From IMG/VR virus record IMGVR_UViG_3300020215_000032, positions 1-42,451 of that record: DNA of 42,451 bases; one strand, written 5' to 3'. Positions 6,498 through 12,828 of this stretch are shown piece by piece (within the stretch, counting starts at the first letter, position 1; each line of letters opens with the position of its first letter). A program made the translations under genes and the position numbers. A model generated the notes under the pieces. It saw only the letters and a list, made by a program, of their open reading frames with translations. It made no database searches and was not told the origin of the DNA. Source of the DNA: a virus.

Positions 6498-6782
6498 CTA
6501 TTTGCAGACGATCATCATGGAGCGGTTGTGCGTGCTACCACCGAAGACGCCGTACTGGGTTCCAGAGACGGCCACGCCCTGCTCGTCACTCTTCTGGATC
6601 ACGTCGTAGCCGTTTTCCTTGCATATCTCTCCGGCTTTCTCGTAGCACAACGACCAATCCAGAGCAGAGCCGCTGCATCCGATCGCATAGCCCTGGCGAC
6701 CGTCTGGAAGATAGACGGCTTTCTGGCTGGCGCAGCTAGCTAGGGCGACGGTGAGAGCCAGTAGGGCGCTTTTGCCTTTCAT
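6498..6782 (-). CDS. Lipoprotein co-transcribed with the repressor (moron)
   Basis: Protein of 94 aa with a lipoprotein signal peptide: MKGKSALLALTVALASC with C17 as the lipidated cysteine. The mature part has the sequence PDGRQGYAIGCSGSALDWSLCYEKAGEICKENGYDV and ends with NRSMMIVCK, with four cysteines that could pair in the periplasm. It resembles small secreted proteins that are widespread in proteobacterial genomes and prophages. It follows the repressor by about 40 bases on the same strand and is closed by a strong terminator, so it should be made in lysogens. A GGGGAGACTCAGG ribosome site precedes the ATG. Possible roles: superinfection exclusion or altered host envelope. Confidence 0.82.
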   Translation of the reverse strand: MKGKSALLALTVALASCASQKAVYLPDGRQGYAIGCSGSALDWSLCYEKAGEICKENGYDVIQKSDEQGVAVSGTQYGVFGGSTHNRSMMIVCK

Positions 6783-6822
6783 CCTGAGTCTCCCCTTGCT
6801 GTTGGGTGTCTATGGGGGGGGC

Positions 6823-7209
6823 TTAGACCGCGACTTTTCGGCGTGTGCCGCGGCGAGCCTGAATCTTCCGAATAGCGGCCAGGGCCTCTCGCTGCTCGTC
6901 CCGGTCAAGGTCATCAATCGTCGATAGGAGCGTGTCTTTGACGACATCCTTTCGAGTGTGGTCGATCAGAAGGGGGCTATTACGGATGTCGAGTTGGCCG
7001 AGTACGAGCCCTACAGCCTGTTCGATCTTCCTGGCGGCCTTTTCCCCGAAAGACTTGCCGCTGCTGGGACGGAGGATGTCACTGAAGTACTGAGGCTTTG
7101 GGTTTTGAGGGTCATGGATTCGCGCGATAGCAGACAGATTGCCGGCGAAATCCCGCTCGATGAGTCGAGCTAGGTTCGCTCTTCGTATGCCGGCCATCGA
7201 GTTTTCCAT
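6823..7209 (-). CDS. cI: cI-like repressor, helix-turn-helix only
   Basis: Protein of 128 aa from the ATG at 7209. Residues about 8-60 (RRANLARLIERDFAGNLSAIARIHDP, then ILRPSSGKSFGEKAARKIEQAVGLVLGQLD) match the Cro/C1 helix-turn-helix pattern including the FGEKAARKIE segment. The rest is helical and basic. There is no S24 peptidase domain, so RecA-driven self-cleavage as in lambda CI is not expected. The frame stays open to 7638, but the ATG at 7209 lies 6 bases after a predicted -10 box and the longer form would cross the operators and the cro gene. Probably represses PL and PR through the five operators. Confidence 0.85.
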   Translation of the reverse strand: MENSMAGIRRANLARLIERDFAGNLSAIARIHDPQNPKPQYFSDILRPSSGKSFGEKAARKIEQAVGLVLGQLDIRNSPLLIDHTRKDVVKDTLLSTIDDLDRDEQREALAAIRKIQARRGTRRKVAV

Positions 7210-7215
7210 GTCCTC

Positions 7216-7245
7216 ATTGTCGGCGGACGAACACCAATCGGTGAA
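7216..7245 (-). promoter_or_regulatory. Repressor promoter (PRM-like)
   Basis: On the minus strand TTCACC (7240-7245), an 18-base spacer and GACAAT (7216-7221) give a moderate sigma-70 promoter. The repressor ATG follows the -10 box after only 6 bases, so the transcript would be leaderless, as for lambda cI from PRM. The operator at 7231-7244 overlaps its -35, as OR3 does in lambda. Confidence 0.6.
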
Positions 7246-7285
7246 TTCTCCATTTGGTGTTGCATTTTCTATCACCGCATGGTGA
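7231..7285. promoter_or_regulatory. Operator cluster OR (three sites)
   Basis: Three 14-bp sites: ACACCA-AT-CGGTGA (7231-7244), TCTCCA-TT-TGGTGT (7247-7260) and TCACCG-CA-TGGTGA (7272-7285). Each is a near-palindrome with 6-base arms and 2-base centre, the same form as the two OL sites. Centre spacing is 16 and 25 bases. The first overlaps the repressor promoter, the other two overlap the -35 and -10 of the cro promoter, so the arrangement is functionally like lambda OR3-OR2-OR1. Confidence 0.88.
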
Positions 7286-7289
7286 TAAT
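7260..7289 (+). promoter_or_regulatory. Rightward early promoter PR
   Basis: TTGCAT (7260-7265), 18-base spacer and GATAAT (7284-7289; 5 of 6 consensus). It drives cro and the replication operon and overlaps the two right-hand operators. The GTG of cro follows the -10 box after 5 bases. Confidence 0.7.
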
Positions 7290-7294
7290 TGGGC

Positions 7295-7543
7295 GTGGAC
7301 TTCAAGACCTTCTGGAAATCACTTACGCCAGCCGACCGAGAGTCGTTCGCAGATGACTGCGAAACGACGGTCGGGCATCTACGAAACATCGCGTACGGCT
7401 GCCGAGAGGCAGCTGAGTCCCTAGCCATTCGCATCGAGAAGCGCTCCGGAGGCGCCGTTAAATGCGAATCGCTCAGATCCGACGTGGATTGGGCGTATCT
7501 CCGTGGTTCGTTGTTGACGACCAAGCGCAAGTGCGCTGGCTGA
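7295..7543 (+). CDS. Cro-like (YdaS-type) transcriptional regulator
   Basis: The frame gives an 82-aa protein from GTG at 7295: a helix-turn-helix core LTPADRESFADDCETTVGHLRNIAYGCREAAESLAIRIEKRSGG followed by VKCESLRSDVDWAYLRG, the C-terminal W-x-Y-L-R signature of YdaS/Cro-type antirepressors. It diverges from the repressor across the operators. There is no ATG; a TTG lies 2 codons upstream inside the -10 box. With PR as drawn, the mRNA begins at the GTG and has no leader. Confidence 0.8.
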   Translation: MDFKTFWKSLTPADRESFADDCETTVGHLRNIAYGCREAAESLAIRIEKRSGGAVKCESLRSDVDWAYLRGSLLTTKRKCAG

Positions 7544-7950
7544 GGCTTCCTGGTCATGTGTGTCCGTCCCGCTGATGTAGTTATCGAACGGGGTCGGAGT
7601 TTCCATATTGCGCGGCCACGCGCAACGCGGCGATGCAACAGCGGTTTTTATTCGGGGAATACCGTAGATCACGGTTAGACCTTCGAAAACGCAAACATGC
7701 AGCACGTCAGGTACTTACGTTGCGGATTTATGACGAGCATCGTGTTCGTACAGTTTTCCGGGAAATTCGACTTGCTATTTTTTGCGCAAGCTGAAAATCG
7801 ATTCGTTGCTCGATCAAAGGTTTGCTTGATTCCGTTTTGGAATTTGCTGGTTTCACTAGCGTGCTTCGCAAGGGTTTGTCTTAGACGCAGTGCCATAACA
7901 CCAGAGTCCTCCGCCGTGTTCCTGGCTTCGCGTCATACGGCGTCATAAGC
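7544..7950. other. Intergenic region between cro and the cII-like gene
   Basis: About 400 bases without a convincing gene. The part from 7690 to 7870 is clearly A+T richer than its surroundings. Open frames exist on both strands (plus 7697-7948; minus 7675-7896), but neither has a good ribosome site or a recognisable product. A GCGCG/CGCGC hairpin near 7609-7622 is not followed by a T tract. By position this is where lambda carries nutR and tR1, so it may hold antitermination or termination signals, which I could not identify. Confidence 0.5.
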
Positions 7951-8361
7951 ATGAATAACCAACGGATATTCCAGGACGACAAAGAGTGGGAAGCCGCGCT
8001 GGAGGCAGACGTTGCAGCGGCTGGAGGCCCTCAAGTAGTTGGACACATTCTTTGGCCGCATCTGGATCCGATCACTGCTGGCAAGAAGGCGTCCAATGCA
8101 GCGAATCCAAAGCAGCGGCAAGAGTTCACGCCGAAAGAGATCCGAAGGATTAAGAGCCTGGCGCGAGCGGCGGCTGGGCGATCACAGCTTCACGCAGTTG
8201 AATCTGGCGAGCTGGACTGCGAGATCAAGTGGACGACTCTCGAAGAAAAAATCGAGCTGGCGAACCAAGGGCTAGCGGCAGCAATGGAGAGCATGCAGGG
8301 GCAGCTTGCCCAGGTGCAGCGCTGGCTAGCAGAGATCAATAAACAAAGGGCGAATCGATGA
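7951..8361 (+). CDS. CII-like regulatory protein
   Basis: Protein of 136 aa. The segment AAGGPQVVGHILWPHLDPITAGKKASNAANPKQRQEFTPKEIRRIKSLARAAAG resembles the helix-turn-helix region of phage CII/CP76-type regulators (GG-x-x-x-VG-x-x-L-W-P then N-P-x-x-x-x-x-x-x-x-E-x-x-x-I). The C-terminal part is a coiled coil (LEEKIELANQGLAAAMESMQGQL) suited to oligomerisation. First gene of the replication operon after cro, the place of cII in lambda. Call rests on position and sequence pattern. Confidence 0.65.
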   Translation: MNNQRIFQDDKEWEAALEADVAAAGGPQVVGHILWPHLDPITAGKKASNAANPKQRQEFTPKEIRRIKSLARAAAGRSQLHAVESGELDCEIKWTTLEEKIELANQGLAAAMESMQGQLAQVQRWLAEINKQRANR

Positions 8362-8543
8362 TCGCCGAAGCCGCCCTGACCGACGACCAGCTCGAGTTGC
8401 TGATCGACATCGAGGCAATGCTTCTGCACACCGCAAAGACGCCTGACGCCAGGCGGGCAGCGATGTCGATGCTGACGAAGCTCCACCAGCTGCGATCGCC
8501 GAAGAAGGTGGCGCAGATGGAGCAGAAGGCGGGCCTTCGATGA
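8358..8543 (+). CDS. Hypothetical replication-operon protein, 61 aa
   Basis: Helical protein (MIAEAALTDDQLELLIDIEAML) with a basic C-terminus (RSPKKVAQMEQKAGLR). ATGA overlaps on both sides couple it to the cII-like gene and the initiator gene. It could be a helicase-loader accessory, but no motif supports this. Confidence 0.6.
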   Translation: MIAEAALTDDQLELLIDIEAMLLHTAKTPDARRAAMSMLTKLHQLRSPKKVAQMEQKAGLR

Positions 8544-9322
8544 GGCCGTACGCGACCGTCTCACCATTGTTCTGGACGGGATCAACCGGAAAGCGGTTGC
8601 GTACTTCGCCCGACGCTCAGCGCGTCGCCTTCTATCTCATGACTAGCCCTCACTCGCATCAGAGTGGGGTCTATTACTTGCCACTGATGTATCTGTGCCA
8701 TGAGGTTGGAATCTCTCAGGAAGGGGCTTCTAAGGCCCTTCGTAGCCTATCGGAGGATGGGTTTTGCAAGTACGACGAAGCCTCTGAATGGATCTGGGTT
8801 TGCGAGATGGCTGCGTGGCAAATCGGTACGGAGCTGTCCGAGGCCGATAAGCGCTGCAGAGGTCTGCAGCAGTACCTGACAACCCTTCCGGAACTCCCGT
8901 TTATTGCCGAGTTCGTCGAACGCTACGCCTCCGATTTTCACCTCAGGCCCCTTCAGGCAAGGGGCTTTCAAGGGGCTTCAGAAGGGGCTTCCTCTGAACA
9001 GTTAGGATCAGGAACAGAGAAGGAACAGGATCAGAGAAGACCGGACGACTCTCCATCTCGGAAAACTTCCGAACCAAAGAAACGCGCTAGCAAACGCTGT
9101 CCCGCGGACTTCGCAGTCACACCTGAACTGCGCGAGTGGGCCGGGTTGAAGTACCCAGGCGTAAATTTGGATCGGGAAACCGAGAAGTTTCGAGACCACG
9201 AGTACAAAGATCCGAAGTCAGACTGGCCAGCTGCTTGGCGCACGTGGATCTCGAAGGCCGCTGATTTCGGGCGAGACTCATCGCGATCCGAAACTCCTCG
9301 AGCCAGGGCGTTCCCGTCATGA
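8540..9322 (+). CDS. O-like replication initiator
   Basis: Protein of 260 aa. The N-terminal region contains SPDAQRVAFYLMTSPHSHQSGVYYLPLMYLCHEVGISQEGASKALRSLSEDGFCKYDE, a winged helix-turn-helix of the type found in phage replication proteins (O, DnaT-like). A disordered charged linker follows (residues about 135-180, SEGASSEQLGSG), then a C-terminal domain with DFAVTPELREWA and DWPAAWRTWISKA, which is shared by many phage replication proteins. The iterons at 8947-8990 lie inside this linker as lambda ori lies inside O. The DnaB-like helicase gene follows with an ATGA overlap. Confidence 0.82.
   Translation: MRPYATVSPLFWTGSTGKRLRTSPDAQRVAFYLMTSPHSHQSGVYYLPLMYLCHEVGISQEGASKALRSLSEDGFCKYDEASEWIWVCEMAAWQIGTELSEADKRCRGLQQYLTTLPELPFIAEFVERYASDFHLRPLQARGFQGASEGASSEQLGSGTEKEQDQRRPDDSPSRKTSEPKKRASKRCPADFAVTPELREWAGLKYPGVNLDRETEKFRDHEYKDPKSDWPAAWRTWISKAADFGRDSSRSETPRARAFPS
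8721..8740 (+). repeat. Outlying AAGGGGCTT iteron copy
   Basis: One AAGGGGCTT (8721-8729) followed after two bases by the related AAGGCCCTT (8732-8740), about 230 bases before the main iteron cluster in the same gene. Confidence 0.5.
8947..8990 (+). repeat. Iteron cluster, candidate replication origin
   Basis: Three direct copies of AAGGGGCTT at 8959, 8970 and 8982, spaced 11 and 12 bases (one helical turn), preceded by an inverted GCCCCTT at 8947. The following 8995-9075 is purine-rich and poorer in G+C. Both the location inside the initiator gene and the helical phasing fit an O-type origin. Confidence 0.72.
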
Positions 9323-10611
9323 CCGACACCACCCAAGCGCGCGAGCGGATCCTCCTCGGCGCGTTGATGCTCGACAACGCGCAAATCCGGCAGGTGTCGC
9401 TTACCGCTGGCGACTTCACAGTCACTGCTCACGGCCAAGTGTTCGACGCCGTTCGCAGGGTTATTGGCGCCGGGAAGCTCGCAGACGCCCTCACCGTTGC
9501 CGAGCTTTTGGAGGCTGAGACCAAGCGAAAGGGATGGCTGCAGATCACGGCCGAGATGGTCCAGGAGTGCCTATCTCCGGCCAACGCGCCGACGTACTCG
9601 GACCTGATTCGCAAGGCGTCGGTAGCACGTCAAGCGGCGCAGATCGGCGAAGCCCTGAAGGACGGCTGCGAGATCGGCGAGGCGATCCGGAAGCTGATCG
9701 CGCTCGACAGCGTTGACCGCGACTACGTTTGCCACGTCCTGGACGCGATGCAGGACGCGATAGACGAGCTTTCCAGGATCACCGAAGGCGAGCTGCCGGG
9801 CGTACGCACGGGCATCAAGGACCTGGACGAGGCGCTGGGCGGGATGCACAACGAGGATTTGATCGTGATCGCTGCTCGTCCGGCGATGGGCAAGACGGCT
9901 TTCATGTTGAACCTTGCTGCCTCGGCGAATTGCGGCGTGGGGATCTTCTCGGGAGAGCAGGGAAGGGCGCAGCTCGGTATGCGTCTGATATCGATCGACG
10001 GCCCTGTGAGCCTGCATCGCATGCGCACTGCAAAGCTCCACGACGACGAGTGGGTGCGTGTGTCCGCCGTAATGAACGCGGCGAAGAACAAGCCGATTTG
10101 GATCTACGACAAGCCGGCTCCGACGATCTCCGAGATTGTCTCGCAGGCTCGTGCTTGGAAATTTCACAACAGCATCGGGATTGTGATGATCGATTACCTG
10201 CAGAAGCTTCGCGGAGGCGCAGGGGAGAGCTTCAGGCTGCAGGTTGGCGATATCACTACGCAGCTCAAAGACCTTGCTCGCGAGCTGAAAATTCCTGTGG
10301 TGGCGTTGGCACAGGTTAAGCGCGAAGTGGAGAACCGCCAGATGGGTCAGGACGGTATGGGTCGCATGCCGTACATGAGCGACATCGCGGAGGCGTCGAT
10401 CATCGAGCAGGAAGCCGACCAGATCATCACGCTCTACCGACCAGAGGTGTACGAGGAGGCGCCGCAGTACCGCGGCCTTGCGTTCGCAAACGCCTGCAAG
10501 AACCGGCACGGACCGGTCGGGCACATCCGCCTGTCGTGGCGCGGTGAATATCTGAAGTTTGGCGACCTGGCGCGGACAGAGATCGCAAACGATCGTTGGA
10601 ATGCCGCATGA
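9319..10611 (+). CDS. dnaB: DnaB-type replicative helicase
   Basis: Protein of 430 aa with both DnaB domains. The N-terminal helical domain (residues 1-105) starts with ERILLGALMLDN. The RecA-like domain begins with GVRTGIKDLDEALGG; Walker A is RPAMGKT (187-193), the loop GIFSGEQ follows, Walker B is VMIDYLQ (289-295), and ALAQVKREVENR is the DNA-binding/sensor region. It is slightly shorter than E. coli DnaB (471 aa). ATGA overlap with the initiator gene. It would unwind the phage origin after loading by the O-like protein. Confidence 0.93.
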   Translation: MTDTTQARERILLGALMLDNAQIRQVSLTAGDFTVTAHGQVFDAVRRVIGAGKLADALTVAELLEAETKRKGWLQITAEMVQECLSPANAPTYSDLIRKASVARQAAQIGEALKDGCEIGEAIRKLIALDSVDRDYVCHVLDAMQDAIDELSRITEGELPGVRTGIKDLDEALGGMHNEDLIVIAARPAMGKTAFMLNLAASANCGVGIFSGEQGRAQLGMRLISIDGPVSLHRMRTAKLHDDEWVRVSAVMNAAKNKPIWIYDKPAPTISEIVSQARAWKFHNSIGIVMIDYLQKLRGGAGESFRLQVGDITTQLKDLARELKIPVVALAQVKREVENRQMGQDGMGRMPYMSDIAEASIIEQEADQIITLYRPEVYEEAPQYRGLAFANACKNRHGPVGHIRLSWRGEYLKFGDLARTEIANDRWNAA

Positions 10612-10805
10612 AGTTCAAGCACGCATCCTACAGCCTTGCTTACAGCGAATGCGGTCGGTTCGAGCGCCGTACATCGACCATGCAGGTCCTGCGAAAGGAC
10701 TACTTCAACGTCTGGGAAGTGGAAACCGGCAAGCATATCGCCGCCGGATTCAGCGCTGATGACGTCAGCAAGCAGTGCGATAGATACCTGGAGCGTCAGC
10801 AATGA
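10608..10805 (+). CDS. Hypothetical protein, 65 aa
   Basis: Start ATG overlaps the helicase stop (ATGA). Sequence MKFKHASYSLAYSECGRFER then YFNVWEVETGKHIAAGFSADDVSKQCDRYL looks like a small alpha/beta domain. No family recognised. It overlaps the next gene by 4 bases. Confidence 0.62.
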   Translation: MKFKHASYSLAYSECGRFERRTSTMQVLRKDYFNVWEVETGKHIAAGFSADDVSKQCDRYLERQQ

Positions 10806-11104
10806 GTGATGCAGTTCAAGCGTTCCACGCGGAGCCATCCGTAGAGCAAATGGCCGATGAGCTGATCGCCGACCGCAAGAGCCGGCGCAGCAAGCTCCCT
10901 TGGAAGCCGTCCCGATACCGCGGACTGGACAGCAATCGCTCTCACCGCGGCAAGTACGACGCTGACCAGCGCGTCAAGATTCACGGCGGAAGCGTGCGGA
11001 AGCTGTCGCGCAAGGAAATCCGTGAGTGGTGTATCCGGATGCAGCAGATCGTGGATCCGGGCTCTGTGGCTGTTCTTGCTCCATCCAGGCGGGCCATCGT
11101 TTGA
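10802..11104 (+). CDS. Hypothetical basic protein, 100 aa
   Basis: Rich in R/K/S (DRKSRRSKLPWKPSRYRGLDSNRSHRGKYD), likely a nucleic-acid or protein-binding linker, then a helical segment SRKEIREWCIRMQQIVDPG. Overlaps neighbours by 4 bases on both sides. Function unknown; location between helicase and a nuclease-like gene suggests DNA metabolism. Confidence 0.6.
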   Translation: MSDAVQAFHAEPSVEQMADELIADRKSRRSKLPWKPSRYRGLDSNRSHRGKYDADQRVKIHGGSVRKLSRKEIREWCIRMQQIVDPGSVAVLAPSRRAIV

Positions 11105-11370
11105 AGTACCGCGGCTATGACGCGAAGCGCGACCTGAACGAGAAGGGGATCGTGAAGGACTTGGAGAAGGTGGGCGCGAAAGTGCACCGGCTCAGCAAAC
11201 CGTGTGACCTGCTAGTCCGCTTTCGTTACCAGCTATACCTGATCGAAGTAGCCAATCCTGAGTACCCGAACCGGCAGCGCGAGAAGGAGCAGCTGGAGTT
11301 TTTCGAAGAGTTCGGCGTGCCGATCGTAACAACCAGTGACGAAGCGCTCCGGATCATCGGTGCCATGTGA
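11101..11370 (+). CDS. PD-(D/E)XK-like nuclease fold protein, 89 aa
   Basis: From the TTG at 11101 the protein is MKYRGYDAKRDLNEKGIVKD with KVGAKVHRLSKPCDLLVRFRYQLYLIEVANPE, then EQLEFFEEFGVPIVTTSDEAL. This follows the layout of small phage proteins with a D-x(n)-E-x-K nuclease core (normally PDLLV...LLEVK). Here D is present (CDLLV) and E is present (LIEV), but the position of the catalytic lysine reads asparagine (EVAN). A divergent or inactive nuclease fold is likely. The TTG overlaps the upstream stop (TTGA) and is preceded by AGGCGGG; a GTG 25 codons upstream is less likely. Confidence 0.65.
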   Translation: MKYRGYDAKRDLNEKGIVKDLEKVGAKVHRLSKPCDLLVRFRYQLYLIEVANPEYPNRQREKEQLEFFEEFGVPIVTTSDEALRIIGAM

Positions 11371-11588
11371 AGGACATACACCACGTGAGCCGAGCTGGTC
11401 TGTATGGCCTTCTGGCTTGCGTCCTGATTGGCATTGCAATGGTCATTGCCTTCCTGGTGTCGCATGACAGAGTTTCAGCTGTTCCGTCGGGCCCATCAGT
11501 GGAGAGCGCTCGCTCGCGGTGTGCTCTATATGGCCGCTGCTGTCGGCCTGGTTGTCGTTTTGTGGAGGTAAGGTGGCCGCAGTCATGA
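11367..11588 (+). CDS. Small membrane protein, 73 aa, GTG start
   Basis: GTG overlaps the upstream stop (GTGA). One transmembrane helix at residues about 10-32 (GLYGLLACVLIGIAMVIAFLV), followed by a cysteine-containing tail (CALYGRCCRPGC). The second half overlaps another small membrane-protein frame, so the C-terminus may be only partly meaningful. No family recognised. Confidence 0.5.
   Translation: MKDIHHVSRAGLYGLLACVLIGIAMVIAFLVSHDRVSAVPSGPSVESARSRCALYGRCCRPGCRFVEVRWPQS
11464..11571 (+). CDS. Small membrane protein, 35 aa
   Basis: ATG to TAA frame giving MTEFQLFRRAHQWRALARGV then LYMAAAVGLVVVLWR, a basic amphipathic start followed by one membrane helix. It is nested in another frame within the 3' part of the 73-aa gene and ends right at the ribosome site of the Q-like gene (its TGG AGG TAA contains GGAGG). 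Two overlapping membrane frames here are unusual; either may be the real one. Confidence 0.4.
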   Translation: MTEFQLFRRAHQWRALARGVLYMAAAVGLVVVLWR

Positions 11589-11998
11589 GCGAGACGCGCG
11601 CGAAGAACCGCAACGGCGTACCTGCTGAGGTGCACGCGCTGCTGACGATGTGGGGCAACTACAGGCAGCGTACTCGGGTAGGGCCGCAGGGATACCCCAA
11701 GGAGTCGCCTTTCGTGAAGGCCGCGCTATACGGGAAGCTGGGCATTCCACAGGAATCCAACGTCCGAGTTGACGACGACAGCATGCCCGCTCTTGTGGAG
11801 TGGATAGACAAAATCGTTCTCGTAATGCCCGAGGAGCTGCGGCAGATCATCGACACGCGCTATCGACCGCCGCTGAACGAGTACGGCAACGAGCCGCCCT
11901 TCGAGGCGATGGCCAAGAGTCTGTACATGAGTCCGAGCACGTTCCGTACTCGCCTGGAGAGTGCGCAGTGGTACGTGTACGCGCGGATGTATCCGTAG
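11573..11998 (+). CDS. Q-like late antiterminator / ArpU-type regulator
   Basis: Protein of about 141 aa from GTG at 11573, or 137 aa from ATG at 11585 (MSETRAKNRNG); GGAGGT precedes both. The C-terminal part VMPEELRQIIDTRYRPPLNEYGNEPPFEAMAKSLYMSPSTFRTRLESAQWYVYARM has the form of a sigma-region-4-like helix-turn-helix as in phage antitermination Q and ArpU proteins. Last regulatory gene of the early right operon, directly before the late region, which is where Q stands in lambda-type genomes. Probably lets polymerase pass the terminator at 12939. Confidence 0.72.
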   Translation: MAAVMSETRAKNRNGVPAEVHALLTMWGNYRQRTRVGPQGYPKESPFVKAALYGKLGIPQESNVRVDDDSMPALVEWIDKIVLVMPEELRQIIDTRYRPPLNEYGNEPPFEAMAKSLYMSPSTFRTRLESAQWYVYARMYP

Positions 11999-12019
11999 GA
12001 TTTGAGAGATAGCTCCAAA

Positions 12020-12451
12020 ATGAAACCCTATGCACTTCAGTTTGTTCACACGCACGAGACGACCAAATGGGTGATTCTTGAGGATGTGTGGAGCCTGCGC
12101 CCGGACTTCCGCTGGAGGTGGATGTCGAAGTTTGCGGGATGGTTGATCCGAAAGATCGGCGTGAATGCGCGCGATCAGGTTGTCGAAGTTCAGCGCCTCG
12201 TGATTGATCCTCCCGCGATCATGCAAAAACTATTCGAGCAGCACAGCGCCATGCTCGATATGGGATACGAACCGAAGCGATTGCTCATTGGCTCCGAAGA
12301 CTTCGCCGAGCTTATGAGGCAGCCGGAGATGCACCACCATTTCACCATTGATGCCGAGTACTACAAAGGCGGTCGAGATGGCCGGAGGGTGCTCGGTCTC
12401 ACCATAGAGGTTATTCCCTGGATGCGCGGGATCCTCGTCATGCCGAACTGA
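12020..12451 (+). CDS. Hypothetical protein, 143 aa
   Basis: Begins MKPYALQFVHTHETTKWVIL; the ATG follows AGAGATAGCTCCAAA. The second half (EPKRLLIGSEDFAELMRQPEMHHHFTIDAEYYKGGRDGRRVLGLTIEVIPWMRGILVMP) resembles a capsid- or decoration-type beta fold often seen in phage proteins that end in a conserved I-P-W-M-x-G segment. No family is assigned. It lies between the Q-like gene and the putative late promoter. Confidence 0.62.
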   Translation: MKPYALQFVHTHETTKWVILEDVWSLRPDFRWRWMSKFAGWLIRKIGVNARDQVVEVQRLVIDPPAIMQKLFEQHSAMLDMGYEPKRLLIGSEDFAELMRQPEMHHHFTIDAEYYKGGRDGRRVLGLTIEVIPWMRGILVMPN

Positions 12452-12456
12452 AGCAA

Positions 12457-12487
12457 GTTAACTTGATGTTAACCGGGCCAATATAGA
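12457..12487 (+). promoter_or_regulatory. Putative late promoter with GTTAAC repeat
   Basis: TTAACT (12458-12463), 18 bases, TATAGA (12482-12487) forms a candidate sigma-70 promoter in the gap after the Q-like operon. Two GTTAAC palindromes at 12457-12462 and 12468-12473, 11 bases apart, overlap its -35 and could be a regulator site. About 450 bases downstream is a terminator, the layout of a Q-dependent late promoter. Confidence 0.5.
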
Positions 12488-12543
12488 GACTCGGCGCAAT
12501 GGAATATGCCCGCTCACCCGCGGCTTTTTAGAGCATGAGGTAA

Positions 12544-12816
12544 GTGGGCATAAGACTGTTGAATCGTCGGCCTTGTGCGCAATGCCGAGAGGACACGCTC
12601 CACTACTCAACGGTATGCCGCCAGTGCGGCTCTGTGAACCTGGATTCGGATGGCGCTACTTCTCGCGCGTACGAGAGGATTCGAAAGCCGTACATGACCG
12701 GGGGTATGGCTGGCGCGGAAGCTTACTACGAGCTTCGAAAGAGAATCGGTGTTGAGCGGGCCAGGTACTTAAAGAAATCCGGCGGTCGGCACAAAGACCG
12801 ACCGAGTAGGGCTTGA
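12544..12816 (+). CDS. Zinc-ribbon-like small protein, 90 aa, GTG start
   Basis: Begins near GIRLLNRRPCAQCREDTLHYSTVCRQCGSVN, two C-x-x-C pairs spaced 13 residues as in zinc ribbons. The rest is basic (YERIRKPYMTGGMAGAEAYYELRKRIG). GAGG lies 3 bases before the GTG. It could be a transcription-associated factor or lie within the late leader; no family recognised. Confidence 0.55.
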   Translation: MGIRLLNRRPCAQCREDTLHYSTVCRQCGSVNLDSDGATSRAYERIRKPYMTGGMAGAEAYYELRKRIGVERARYLKKSGGRHKDRPSRA

Positions 12817-12828
12817 AGGCCCACTGAT

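Noticed and set aside
7210-7638. Long N-terminal extension of the repressor
   Set aside because: It would cross the operators and the cro gene; the helix-turn-helix begins right after ATG 7209.
7675-7896. Minus-strand 73-aa protein between cro and the cII-like gene
   Set aside because: It has no good ribosome site, lies antisense in the early right operon, and the plus strand at the same position is equally open; A+T-rich composition explains the open frames.
9571-10524. Minus-strand 317-aa frame opposite the helicase
   Set aside because: It is a shadow of the helicase coding sequence; the plus frame has full DnaB motifs.
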